From positions 1 to 51,422 of the forward strand of contig JAILAN010000145.1 in assembly GCA_024681595.1 (NCBI GenBank): a stretch of 51,422 nucleotides of DNA. The letters are read 5' to 3'. The translations under genes and the position numbers were made by a program. The notes beneath the pieces were generated by a model. The model ran no database searches. It worked only from the letters and a program-made list of their open reading frames with translations, and had not been told where the DNA came from. Positions 9,062 through 16,641 of the stretch are shown piece by piece. How positions within the stretch are numbered: position 1 is the first letter of the stretch; each line of letters starts with the position of its first letter. Origin of the DNA: Lachnospiraceae bacterium. GTDB taxonomy: Bacteria > Bacillota > Clostridia > Lachnospirales > Lachnospiraceae.

Positions 9062-10683
9062 TGAATAAACATAAAAAGCTTATTTTTTTGATCTTGCTGC
9101 TTTTTATAGAGACGGCAGTACTCATAACGATCGGATTTCATAAGAAAGGAATGCATTTTGATGAATTCTTTTCTTATTTTAATACAAACAATTCATACGG
9201 AAGAGAAGCTTATGATCGCTCCTGGGTTAGTTCCGAGAATATAAAGAAGGATTTTTATGTTCTTCCCGGTGAAAGGTTCAATTATGCAAATGTTATAAGG
9301 CTTCAGTCATATGATGTACATCCTCCCGTTTATTACCTTTTTCTGCACACTGTATGTTCTTTGACCTGTGGAATTTACAGTATGTGGCAGGGCATAGGAC
9401 TTAATATTTTCTTTTCTCTTGTCATTACCGTTTTTCTGTATCTGATAATCAACAGATTCATCAAAAATGATATAGTCAGCACCGTCTTTTGTCTGATGAT
9501 GATCCTGAATCCGGGTTTTATCTCCAACGTAATGTTTATAAGGATGTATTGCCTGATGACTATGTTCATTGTCATTCAGATATACATTCATATCCTGATG
9601 GCAGATCGTAAGGAGCTTAAAAACATACCGACCCTTTATATGATACTAAGTTCCATTATCACTTATCTTGGCTTTTTGACGCATTATTTTTATCTTGTAT
9701 TTCTGTTTTTCCTCGAAGCAGCATTTTTGATTCCTCATTTAAGTAAAATCAAAACAGAATTTAAATATATTGCCAAATACTCTCTGTTTGTGTTATTCGC
9801 CGGTATTGCAGGGGTGTTGTCATATCCTTCCTGCCTTGGACAGGTTAACTCAGGTTACAGAGGTGTTGAAGTTAAAGGATATATGACGGATCTTTCGGAT
9901 ATCGGAATGAGATTTCGTTTTTTTGGCGGCCTTATCGATCGCTTTGTTTTTAACGATTTGGGATATTTCATTTTGCTTATAATATGTCTGCTGTTTGTTA
10001 CAGCTTTGTTTATAAGATCATCTGAAAAGAAAAATCCCGGGACTTATCATAAATATGAATCCTACAAAGATACCGGTCTTATTATCAGATTTTTGATCAT
10101 TCCGACTTTTGGTTACTTTATAATCTCATCCAAGGGCTCGCTTATCGGCGATGAAGCCATGATGAGATATCAGCTTCCTGTTTATCCGTTGATACTGTCG
10201 ATCACAGCTATTGCTATATACAGTTTGTTATCATATCTGTTTCGGAAAAGAGCTAAGATTATCATATTAATCTCACTAGTTCTGGGTGGACTGTTTATAA
10301 TTACCGATATTATTTCCGTCAAAAACGGCAGGGTATATTATCTTTACCCTGAAAATCAGCAAAGAGTTGATATATCAAAAGCTAACAGCGATAAAACGTG
10401 TATATATCTTTATAATACTGAAAACAATAAGTATTTTATCTGGAGTGATTCGGACCAGCTGTGGCAGTTTGACAGGGTATATTTTGCTGATGTTAATAAT
10501 CCTGATCCTGTTGATGATCCGGTGATCAAAGGATCCGATGAACTTATTGTGTTTATTTCCAAACTTGATCAGTTAGATGATCCTGATCTGTATATTGATA
10601 TGATAAAAAGAAGTGACCCTAAAGTCACTTCCTTTAAAAAACTATATGAAACAGAATATGCCGATGTTTATGAATTCTATTGA
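9061..10683 (+). CDS. Multi-pass GT-C glycosyltransferase (PMT_2 / GT39-like)
   Basis: This 540-residue membrane protein has a first membrane helix near 7-24, then FDEFFSY around 34-40 and DVHPPVYYLFLH around 84-95. These are the acidic-loop and His-Pro-Pro features of dolichyl/polyprenyl-phosphate-mannose mannosyltransferase-like GT-C enzymes. About nine further hydrophobic segments follow to residue about 425, then a soluble extracytoplasmic domain of about 110 residues. Such enzymes use polyprenyl-phosphate sugars outside the membrane to modify proteins or wall polymers. The acceptor cannot be read here. It is coupled by overlap to the SurA-like gene. Near its 3' end it contains the terminator of the convergent phosphatase gene. 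Confidence 0.75.
   Translation: MNKHKKLIFLILLLFIETAVLITIGFHKKGMHFDEFFSYFNTNNSYGREAYDRSWVSSENIKKDFYVLPGERFNYANVIRLQSYDVHPPVYYLFLHTVCSLTCGIYSMWQGIGLNIFFSLVITVFLYLIINRFIKNDIVSTVFCLMMILNPGFISNVMFIRMYCLMTMFIVIQIYIHILMADRKELKNIPTLYMILSSIITYLGFLTHYFYLVFLFFLEAAFLIPHLSKIKTEFKYIAKYSLFVLFAGIAGVLSYPSCLGQVNSGYRGVEVKGYMTDLSDIGMRFRFFGGLIDRFVFNDLGYFILLIICLLFVTALFIRSSEKKNPGTYHKYESYKDTGLIIRFLIIPTFGYFIISSKGSLIGDEAMMRYQLPVYPLILSITAIAIYSLLSYLFRKRAKIIILISLVLGGLFIITDIISVKNGRVYYLYPENQQRVDISKANSDKTCIYLYNTENNKYFIWSDSDQLWQFDRVYFADVNNPDPVDDPVIKGSDELIVFISKLDQLDDPDLYIDMIKRSDPKVTSFKKLYETEYADVYEFY
10605..10631 (-). terminator. Terminator for the convergent phosphatase gene, inside the glycosyltransferase CDS
   Basis: On the minus strand, the stem GAAGTGAC / GTCACTTC (10624-10631 and 10610-10617) has a six-base loop and is followed by TTTTT. 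It begins about 54 bases past the phosphatase stop. On the plus strand it is translated as part of the glycosyltransferase C-terminus, with a weaker T tract. Confidence 0.7.
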
Positions 10684-10684
10684 A

Positions 10685-11476
10685 TCATCCCTGAAACGGC
10701 TCGGCAAAGGATCCGGCAGGAGATATTGCCTCACCTGCTGCATACAGATGACTGCAGTCCCCGATGACCTGAGCTCTGAAGTATGCTTCATTGCTCCATC
10801 TTTCTTCGGTAGATAATACCGTTATAGAACTGCTGGGAAGAAAAATGCCGTGTGTCAGTGTTTCAAACGGAATATTAAGCAGATGTGACATCATAAGCAA
10901 AGTAACTCCCAGATGGCAGAAGAAGAGTATAACAGGCTCTTTTTGAGGATCATCATAAGGAGAATTGTTTCTTACTTTATTATCGTCGCTGACAGTTGAT
11001 CTTAAGAATCTTTCTTTTGCATTTATATTTCTGTAATATTTTTTTTCTCTGATGTAACCAAACTCTTTCAGAATATTGTCTAAACCGTTTATAACTTCGG
11101 AATATCTGACAGGTATTTCGGAATTAGAAGCGATACAAGGATATTGAATAAATGCATCACCCTGATTAAACATACAATCATATTCAGTCCAGTCACTTGC
11201 TACAAAATCCCAGGGAACACCTTTTCTTCCTGTGACAGGATCTGTAACCCTGTATGAAAACTCATGCAGAAAAGGGAGAGTTTCTGCTTCGATCCCAAGT
11301 GCTTTCAGAGAGTATGAGGCAGTCTGTATGGCTCTTCCCTGTGGTGACACATATGCTTTAGTAACATTCCAGAGGGCTATTCTTTTAGACAAAGCCCTGG
11401 CTTCACGGTCACCCTTTTCTGTCAGAGAATCATTGATATAATCCGGTTCTGCATGTCTGATAAATACTAATTTCAT
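10685..11476 (-). CDS. Histidine phosphatase family protein (phosphoglycerate-mutase-like)
   Basis: 263-residue member of the histidine phosphatase superfamily. The catalytic RHG-type motif is RHAEPDY near residues 7-13, with His8 as the likely phospho-acceptor. SPQGRAIQTA supplies the second Arg (about 44-53). The second core His is in FFCHLGVTLLM near 189-199. GDREARAL near the N-terminus is also typical. The RHAEP variant, instead of RHGE, and the about 60-residue insertion suggest a small-molecule phosphatase rather than a glycolytic mutase, but the substrate is unknown. It is convergent with the glycosyltransferase (one base between stops) and uses a terminator embedded in that gene. No good SD is seen before ATG 11476. 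Confidence 0.82.
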   Translation of the reverse strand: MKLVFIRHAEPDYINDSLTEKGDREARALSKRIALWNVTKAYVSPQGRAIQTASYSLKALGIEAETLPFLHEFSYRVTDPVTGRKGVPWDFVASDWTEYDCMFNQGDAFIQYPCIASNSEIPVRYSEVINGLDNILKEFGYIREKKYYRNINAKERFLRSTVSDDNKVRNNSPYDDPQKEPVILFFCHLGVTLLMMSHLLNIPFETLTHGIFLPSSSITVLSTEERWSNEAYFRAQVIGDCSHLYAAGEAISPAGSFAEPFQG

Positions 11477-11514
11477 AGAGAACAGTTTAACATAGCGTCG
11501 GTTTTTTATCCATC

Positions 11515-11543
11515 TTGAAACATATGTTCGATTATGCTATATT
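11515..11543 (+). promoter_or_regulatory. SigA-type promoter of the NusG_II-Gx-ruvAB operon
   Basis: TTGAAA (11515-11520), 17-base spacer, TATATT (11538-11543). The predicted transcription start falls at about 11549-11551, on the ATG of the next gene. No Shine-Dalgarno precedes that ATG, which points to a leaderless mRNA. Confidence 0.65.
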
Positions 11544-11549
11544 GTTTTT

Positions 11550-11936
11550 ATGAAAAAATACGGAAAAGACATTATATTATTAACATTCTTTCTGTGTGTT
11601 GCATTAATATGTCTTAGCTGTCATTTTTTTAAAAATGGGTTTCATTCCGAAGAAGATAGCCGGACTGCAAATATATATCTTAATGGCGAGTTTATAAGGA
11701 GCGTTGATCTTAACGAAGATATATCTTTTCGAATCGATTCTCCCGGTGGATTTAATGTAATAACAGTTAAAGACAACGCAATAGCTGTTACGGATTCTGA
11801 CTGTGCCGGCAGAACATGTATCAATACCGGATATATACATAACAATACTTCATTTATTGCATGTATACCTCACGGATTGTTTATCAGAATAGATTCAGAT
11901 CAGGCCGGAGGTGATTTAGATGCAATTGCCTATTAA
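11550..11936 (+). CDS. NusG domain II-containing membrane protein (DUF1312)
   Basis: 128-residue protein with an N-terminal membrane anchor (about 8-28) and a small extracytoplasmic beta domain. The domain has the NusG_II signature: YLNGEFIRSVDL, then the paired cysteines of DSDCAGRTCINTGYI near 90-104, and a closing IACIPHGLFIRI. In many Clostridia such genes stand beside Gx transporters or ApbE/FMN-binding redox proteins, as here, where the next gene overlaps by 17 bases. The molecular role is not established. The start ATG 11550 has no SD and coincides with the predicted transcription start. No in-frame alternative with a good SD is evident. Confidence 0.83.
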   Translation: MKKYGKDIILLTFFLCVALICLSCHFFKNGFHSEEDSRTANIYLNGEFIRSVDLNEDISFRIDSPGGFNVITVKDNAIAVTDSDCAGRTCINTGYIHNNTSFIACIPHGLFIRIDSDQAGGDLDAIAY

Positions 11937-12447
11937 TACTAAATCTGCCTATACCGGCATAATGCTTTCATTTGCATTGATCCTGTCATATCTTGAGAGC
12001 CTCGTCAGTTTTGATATGTTGTTTCCTGGGATCAAACTTGGATTGTCGAATTTCATCGTTCTTATTGCACTTTATGTATTCGGACCCATATTTGCTTTTG
12101 CTTTGTGTATTTCAAAGGCAGTCTTATCAAGCTTGCTGTTTGGCAGTATGGCGGCAATGATCTACAGTTTATGCGGTGCTGTTTTAAGTTTTGCAATAAT
12201 GTTTGTCTTATACCGGTGCGGAGACTTTCATATTCCCGTGATATCAGCCGCGGGTGGAGTCTTTCATAATCTGGGACAGTTTATTGCAGCTGTTTATATA
12301 ATGAAAACATTTATCCCCGGATTTTGGGCTCTGTATTTATCCGTTCTAATCATATCCGGGTTGACGACGGGCCTGATCACTGGTTTTATTGCACAGCTTG
12401 CTTTTCCGTATATTAAAAAAATAATCAGTAAAGGAGACAGGATTTGA
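11920..12447 (+). CDS. Gx transporter family membrane protein (heptaprenyl diphosphate synthase component I-like)
   Basis: 175 residues, almost entirely hydrophobic, with about five membrane helices. GIKLGLSNFIVLIALYVFGP near 36-55 and AAGGVFHNLGQF near 109-120 match the Gx transporter family, often annotated as heptaprenyl diphosphate synthase component I. The fold resembles ECF-type substrate-binding subunits, so a transport role is plausible, but no substrate is known. The start has a GGAGG about eight bases before ATG 11920, inside the preceding gene, and the two genes overlap by 17 bases. Its stop overlaps the ruvA start (TTGA). The pair NusG_II plus Gx is a recurrent Firmicutes unit. 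Confidence 0.82.
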   Translation: MQLPINTKSAYTGIMLSFALILSYLESLVSFDMLFPGIKLGLSNFIVLIALYVFGPIFAFALCISKAVLSSLLFGSMAAMIYSLCGAVLSFAIMFVLYRCGDFHIPVISAAGGVFHNLGQFIAAVYIMKTFIPGFWALYLSVLIISGLTTGLITGFIAQLAFPYIKKIISKGDRI

Positions 12448-13058
12448 TCGCACATATAAACGGGATATTGGATGAGATCTATGATGACAGAATAGTGATA
12501 GATGTTAACGGTATAGGTTATAATGTTTTTGTATCAGGCAAAGTATTTGAAGAACTGCCGGATATAGGCTCTAATGTTAAATTGTATACATATACATCTG
12601 TACGTGAGGATGCTTTTATTCTGTTCGGTTTCCTTGACAGAGAGGATCTGTATCTATTCAAGAAGTTGATAACAGTTAACGGAATTGGTCCCAAGGGTGC
12701 ATTGGCTGTATTGTCGGGGATGACCTCATCAGAATTAAAATATGCAATACTATCCGGTGATCACAAGCTGCTTTCCTCTACACCTGGTATTGGTAAAAAG
12801 ACCGCAGAGCGAATAATACTCGACCTTAAGGACAAGCTTGACTGGGATGCGGCTTTGATAAGCAGGGAGGTAGATCCTAATGGTTCATTAAACGCATCGA
12901 TAAAAGGCATCGATCCTGTCATGGCTGAGGCAGTTGATGCTCTATCTGCGCTTGGATACAGCCGCAGGGATGCTTCAAAGGCCGTATCCGACACCGGCCT
13001 GGCCGGATGTGATGATGTTGAAAAAGTGCTTAAGGAGGCTCTTAAATACCTGATCTGA
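12444..13058 (+). CDS. ruvA: Holliday junction branch migration protein RuvA
   Basis: Tetrameric Holliday-junction binding protein that directs the RuvB motor. At 204 residues it is the usual length. Domain I (OB fold) is about 1-64 (MIAHINGILDEI at the start). Domain II, with helix-hairpin-helix motifs, includes LITVNGIGPKGALAVLSGM near 74-92 and LLSSTPGIGKKTAERIILDL near 109-128. Domain III, which contacts RuvB, is about 150-204. The start is TTG 12444, with AAAGGAG seven bases upstream, overlapping the preceding stop by four bases. ruvB follows four bases after the ruvA stop. Confidence 0.96.
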   Translation: MIAHINGILDEIYDDRIVIDVNGIGYNVFVSGKVFEELPDIGSNVKLYTYTSVREDAFILFGFLDREDLYLFKKLITVNGIGPKGALAVLSGMTSSELKYAILSGDHKLLSSTPGIGKKTAERIILDLKDKLDWDAALISREVDPNGSLNASIKGIDPVMAEAVDALSALGYSRRDASKAVSDTGLAGCDDVEKVLKEALKYLI

Positions 13059-13061
13059 TAT

Positions 13062-14057
13062 ATGAATAAGATAATAGAAACCAAATTACTAGATGAAGAT
13101 ATAAAACTTGAAGGCTCATTAAGGCCTGAAAGGCTGGCTGATTATATAGGTCAGGATAATATTAAAGAGGGACTCTCTATCAGTATAGATGCCGCAAAAA
13201 AACGTTCGGAGCCTTTGGATCATGTACTTTTTTACGGCCCTCCAGGTCTGGGTAAGACCACGCTTTCATCGATAATAGCCAATGAGATGGGCGTTAAAAT
13301 GAAAGTAACATCCGGACCTGCTATTGAAAAACCGGGAGAGCTTGCCGCTATATTAAATTCTCTGTCTGAGGGGGATATTCTGTTTATAGATGAAATACAT
13401 CGCTTAAACAGACAGGTTGAGGAAGTACTTTATCCGGCCATGGAAGATTTCTGCATTGATATCATTATGGGGGAGGGTGCATCTTCCCGATCGATGAGAT
13501 TGCATCTGCCTAAATTCACTCTGGTAGGAGCCACAACCAGGGCAGGTCTGTTAACTGCTCCCCTTCGTGACAGATTCGGTATAATCCACCGACTCGAATA
13601 CTATACCGTCGAGGAATTGACTACAATAATCCTGCATTCAGCCAGGGTTTTAAATGTTCCTGTAGATGTCGATGGTGCTGCCGAAATGGCCAGGCGCTCG
13701 AGAGGGACACCCAGGATTGCCAACAGGATCCTTAAAAGAGTCAGAGACTATGCACAGGTCAGAGGGAACGGTTCGATAGATGAATCATTGACTATAAGTG
13801 CTCTTGATATGATGGGAGTTGACCGTATAGGACTTGATCATATCGATCAGGCCATGATCATGTCCATGATCGAAAAATTCGACGGAGGTCCCGTCGGGCT
13901 TGATACAATAGCCGCTGTAATAGGAGAGGACCCTACAACTGTTGAGGATGTTAATGAGCCCTACCTGTTAAAAATGGGTTTCATTAACAGAACTCCGCGA
14001 GGAAGAGTCGCTACCGCATTGGCATACGCCCATTTTGGTCTTGAATTTCCCCAGTAA
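13062..14057 (+). CDS. ruvB: Holliday junction branch migration ATPase RuvB
   Basis: Hexameric AAA+ motor for branch migration with RuvA. The 331-residue protein has an N-terminal [11 protein letters not shown] block (about 22-32), Walker [11 protein letters not shown] (about 60-69), Walker [11 protein letters not shown] near 107-116, sensor 1 VGATTRAG (about 156-163), and a winged-helix domain from about 260 ending [17 protein letters not shown] lies inside the ruvA 3' end, although some distance from the start. Its stop codon overlaps the promoter of zapA. ruvC, a different resolvase gene, is not here; recU at 38303 fills that role in Firmicutes. Confidence 0.97.
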   Translation: MNKIIETKLLDEDIKLEGSLRPERLADYIGQDNIKEGLSISIDAAKKRSEPLDHVLFYGPPGLGKTTLSSIIANEMGVKMKVTSGPAIEKPGELAAILNSLSEGDILFIDEIHRLNRQVEEVLYPAMEDFCIDIIMGEGASSRSMRLHLPKFTLVGATTRAGLLTAPLRDRFGIIHRLEYYTVEELTTIILHSARVLNVPVDVDGAAEMARRSRGTPRIANRILKRVRDYAQVRGNGSIDESLTISALDMMGVDRIGLDHIDQAMIMSMIEKFDGGPVGLDTIAAVIGEDPTTVEDVNEPYLLKMGFINRTPRGRVATALAYAHFGLEFPQ

Positions 14058-14069
14058 GACTTTTATAAT
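14041..14069 (+). promoter_or_regulatory. SigA-type promoter of zapA
   Basis: TTGAAT (14041-14046), 17 bases, TATAAT (14064-14069). It overlaps the end of ruvB; the ruvB stop lies in the spacer. It gives a leader of about 25 bases carrying GAGGGA before zapA. Confidence 0.72.
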
Positions 14070-14098
14070 GAACTGTAGTGTTTATTTGAGGGAATAGT

Positions 14099-14497
14099 AT
14101 GTCTAATAAAACGGATACCGAAGTTATAATCGGCGGAAGAGTGTTAACTTTATCCGGCTTTGAATCCGAGGAATATCTTCAGAAAGTAGCTTCATATCTA
14201 AACAATAAGATAGCTGAATATAACAAGGTAGATTCATTCAAGCGAACTTCATCGGAAATGCAGAATATTCTTTTGCAGCTTAATGTTGCGGATGATTATT
14301 TTAAAGCCCGGAAGCAGATAGAATCATTACAGGAAGATATAGAAAATAAAGAAAAAGAGCTATATAATATCAAACATGAACTGATCGCTTCACAGATCAA
14401 ACTTGAAAATACAGAAAAGAACGTTAAAAATCTACAGCATGATCTGAATGAAGCTTCCAAAAAGATCGTAAAACTTGAAACCGAACTTGAAAATTAA
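14099..14497 (+). CDS. zapA: Cell division protein ZapA
   Basis: Cytoplasmic FtsZ-ring-associated protein. The N-terminal globular part (about 5-55), EVIIGGRVLTLSGFESEEYL, is the classical ZapA start. The rest, about 65-132, is a long heptad-type coiled coil rich in Lys, Glu and Leu, longer than the Bacillus protein of about 85 residues but typical for Clostridia. The start ATG 14099 follows GAGGGAATAGT. It has its own promoter, and its stop is inside the 5' arm of a terminator, so it is probably a single-gene unit. Confidence 0.88.
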   Translation: MSNKTDTEVIIGGRVLTLSGFESEEYLQKVASYLNNKIAEYNKVDSFKRTSSEMQNILLQLNVADDYFKARKQIESLQEDIENKEKELYNIKHELIASQIKLENTEKNVKNLQHDLNEASKKIVKLETELEN

Positions 14498-14520
14498 GGT
14501 GCTTTTAAAGCACCTTTTTT
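14495..14520 (+). terminator. Rho-independent terminator after zapA
   Basis: AAGGTGCT / AGCACCTT inverted repeat around 14496-14515 with a short A/T loop, followed by TTTTTT. The stop codon of zapA forms part of the 5' arm. Confidence 0.88.
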
Positions 14521-14548
14521 CAAATCCAATTATTATCGGAATGCTGAA

Positions 14549-15838
14549 ATGAAAAAACCAGAATTATTATCACCTGTAGGCGGCCCTGAAGCATTTTATG
14601 GAGCGATCAACGCAGGCGCAGACGCTGTTTATCTCTCAGGCAGATCATTCGGAGCCAGAGCATATGCGGAAAACTTTGATAATGAATCATTGACCGATGC
14701 TATTGATATAGCACATTTATTTAATATAAGGGTCTATCTGACTGTAAATACACTGATCAAACAAAATGAGATAGAAGATATTCCCGATGTATTATATGAG
14801 CCGTATCTGCATCATCTTGATGGGGTAATAGTCCAGGATCCCGGTGCTATATCGGTTATCAACAAACATTATCCCGATCTTCCGATACATCTTAGTACTC
14901 AGCTTTCCTCAACATGCGGGTTTTCGGCTGATTTTTTCAAAAAATATAATGTTACGAGGATAGTACCTGCCCGTGAGCTTGATATTAATGAGATATCCAT
15001 GCTTAAAGAAAGAACAGGTCTTGAGATCGAATGCTTTATACATGGTGCAATGTGCTATTCATATTCCGGAAAGTGCCTGTTCAGCTCTTTACTTGGGGGC
15101 AGGTCCGGCAACCGGGGAAGATGTGCCCAGCCGTGCAGACTTCCTTATTCTTCAGACATTTATGATGAAAAATACATATTGAGTATGGCGGATTTGTGTA
15201 CGTTGGAAATACTCGATGAGCTCGTTGGAGGACCTATAGATTCATTTAAAATAGAAGGGCGGATGAAAAAGCCCGAATATGCTGCCGGAGTAACTGCCGT
15301 ATACAGGAAATATATTGATAAGATATATGCAGGAGAATATAAAGGGTGTGAGGATGAGGATATTGAATTTATTAAGAATCTTTATCTTAGGACCCGGATT
15401 TCCGAAGGCTATTATCACAGACATAATACAAAGGATATGCTGTGCATTGACAGCCCTTCTTATAATGGGTCCGATGATGATATCCTCAATTCCGTAAGGA
15501 AAAGATATATAGATAAAAAACCTGTGTTGGGAATAGATGTTGAGTGCAGGATCAAACAGGATCAATATACAGAACTAAGTGCAAAATACGATGATATCAA
15601 GGTTTCGATACAGGGCCCATGTCCTGATAAAGCCATAAATTCTCCACTTACTGAACAAAGTATAAATAAACAGCTTAATAAGACCGGGGACACATTTTTT
15701 GTCATAAACAGAGCGAGCATAGACCTTGATGACGGACTGTTTTTTAATGTGGCCGCATTAAACAGCTTAAGAAGAGAACTTTTAGACAGACTATATAAAG
15801 AGATTATAAGATGCAATATAAACTCCATGTCAAAGTAA
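14549..15838 (+). CDS. Peptidase U32 family protein, N-terminal part of a split gene
   Basis: 429 residues with the U32 signature ECFIHGAMCYSYSGKC near 162-177, then LLGGRSGNRGRCAQPCRLPY (about 182-201) and SFKIEGRMKKPEY near 232-244. Four or more conserved cysteines match the U32 proteins (RlhA, TrhP/YegQ type) now known to hydroxylate rRNA or tRNA using an iron-sulfur cluster, rather than to cleave peptides. Residues about 310-420 look like a DUF3656-type segment (PLTEQSINKQLNKTGDTFF, then ALNSLRREL). In related bacteria these parts and the C-terminal region encoded by the next gene form one protein of about 650-800 residues. Here the reading frame stops and the rest continues in another frame with a 28-base overlap. 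Confidence 0.85.
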   Translation: MKKPELLSPVGGPEAFYGAINAGADAVYLSGRSFGARAYAENFDNESLTDAIDIAHLFNIRVYLTVNTLIKQNEIEDIPDVLYEPYLHHLDGVIVQDPGAISVINKHYPDLPIHLSTQLSSTCGFSADFFKKYNVTRIVPARELDINEISMLKERTGLEIECFIHGAMCYSYSGKCLFSSLLGGRSGNRGRCAQPCRLPYSSDIYDEKYILSMADLCTLEILDELVGGPIDSFKIEGRMKKPEYAAGVTAVYRKYIDKIYAGEYKGCEDEDIEFIKNLYLRTRISEGYYHRHNTKDMLCIDSPSYNGSDDDILNSVRKRYIDKKPVLGIDVECRIKQDQYTELSAKYDDIKVSIQGPCPDKAINSPLTEQSINKQLNKTGDTFFVINRASIDLDDGLFFNVAALNSLRRELLDRLYKEIIRCNINSMSK

Positions 15839-16638
15839 CTACCAAAGAACAGATAGAAGCGGTTTTACAAAAATCCGAAATTGTATCAAGGATATATATA
15901 CCGTACAGGATATTTGCCGAGTCGGATAAAAATGTCCGTATTCCGGACGGGATTGAAATGTATCTTTGTTCACCGTATGTATTTAGAAACCGTGATATTG
16001 ATAACATTGATCGCGTGCTTTTGCAATATCAGTTTGACGGTTATCTGTGCTGTGATCATGAATTTTTCGGATATATTAATGGATCTGAGCACTCTGATAA
16101 GGACCGGAAGCTGGTCCTTGATTCTAATATGTACATTTTAAACCATGAAGCGCTAAATCTTTATATACATAATTCATCACATACAATATCAGGTTTTTAT
16201 AATTCATTTGAACTTAACAGAAAAGAACTCGATAAACTAATGGATGCAGTTTGCAAACATGGTATTGATAATGTAATATCTTCATATGTTGTTTATGGAC
16301 GTATTCCAATGATGATATCTGCTAACTGTATTTTAAAAACTTCAGCCAGGTGCAGAAAAACAAGCGGATTTACATACATTAAGGACAGAATGGGCGTTGA
16401 CTTCCCTGTATTTAATGACTGCTGTTCCTGTCTTAATGTTATATATAATTCAGTTCCTCTGTCCTTACACGGTTATTTTGATGAACTGTATTTTAAAGGA
16501 GATGTCAGGATAGATCTGACTGATGAAACTGCAGAGCAGTCTGCAAGTATCATAGATTATTTTGGCTTTTATGATCCGGCAAAGAAACTTCCTTGCAGCG
16601 ATTATACAACCGGACATTATAAACGCGGAGTAGAGTGA
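15811..16638 (+). CDS. C-terminal region of a U32 family protein as a separate gene
   Basis: 275 residues starting MQYKLHVKVTTKEQIEAVLQ. It resembles the distal part of long Lachnospiraceae U32 proteins: a YIPY segment, FNSFELNRKELDKL-type helix, VVYGRIPMMISANC near 172-185, KDRMGVDFPVFNDCCSC near 201-217 and NVIYNSVPLSLH. The Cys residues probably belong to a shared metal or cluster site. The frame is offset from the preceding gene and opens after a TAA at 15796. A weak AAAGAG precedes ATG 15811. Either this is a genuine gene split with translational coupling, giving a two-chain enzyme, or a single-base error or frameshift. Both halves keep intact coding sequence, so decay is not advanced. 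Confidence 0.72.
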   Translation: MQYKLHVKVTTKEQIEAVLQKSEIVSRIYIPYRIFAESDKNVRIPDGIEMYLCSPYVFRNRDIDNIDRVLLQYQFDGYLCCDHEFFGYINGSEHSDKDRKLVLDSNMYILNHEALNLYIHNSSHTISGFYNSFELNRKELDKLMDAVCKHGIDNVISSYVVYGRIPMMISANCILKTSARCRKTSGFTYIKDRMGVDFPVFNDCCSCLNVIYNSVPLSLHGYFDELYFKGDVRIDLTDETAEQSASIIDYFGFYDPAKKLPCSDYTTGHYKRGVE

Positions 16639-16641
16639 AAA

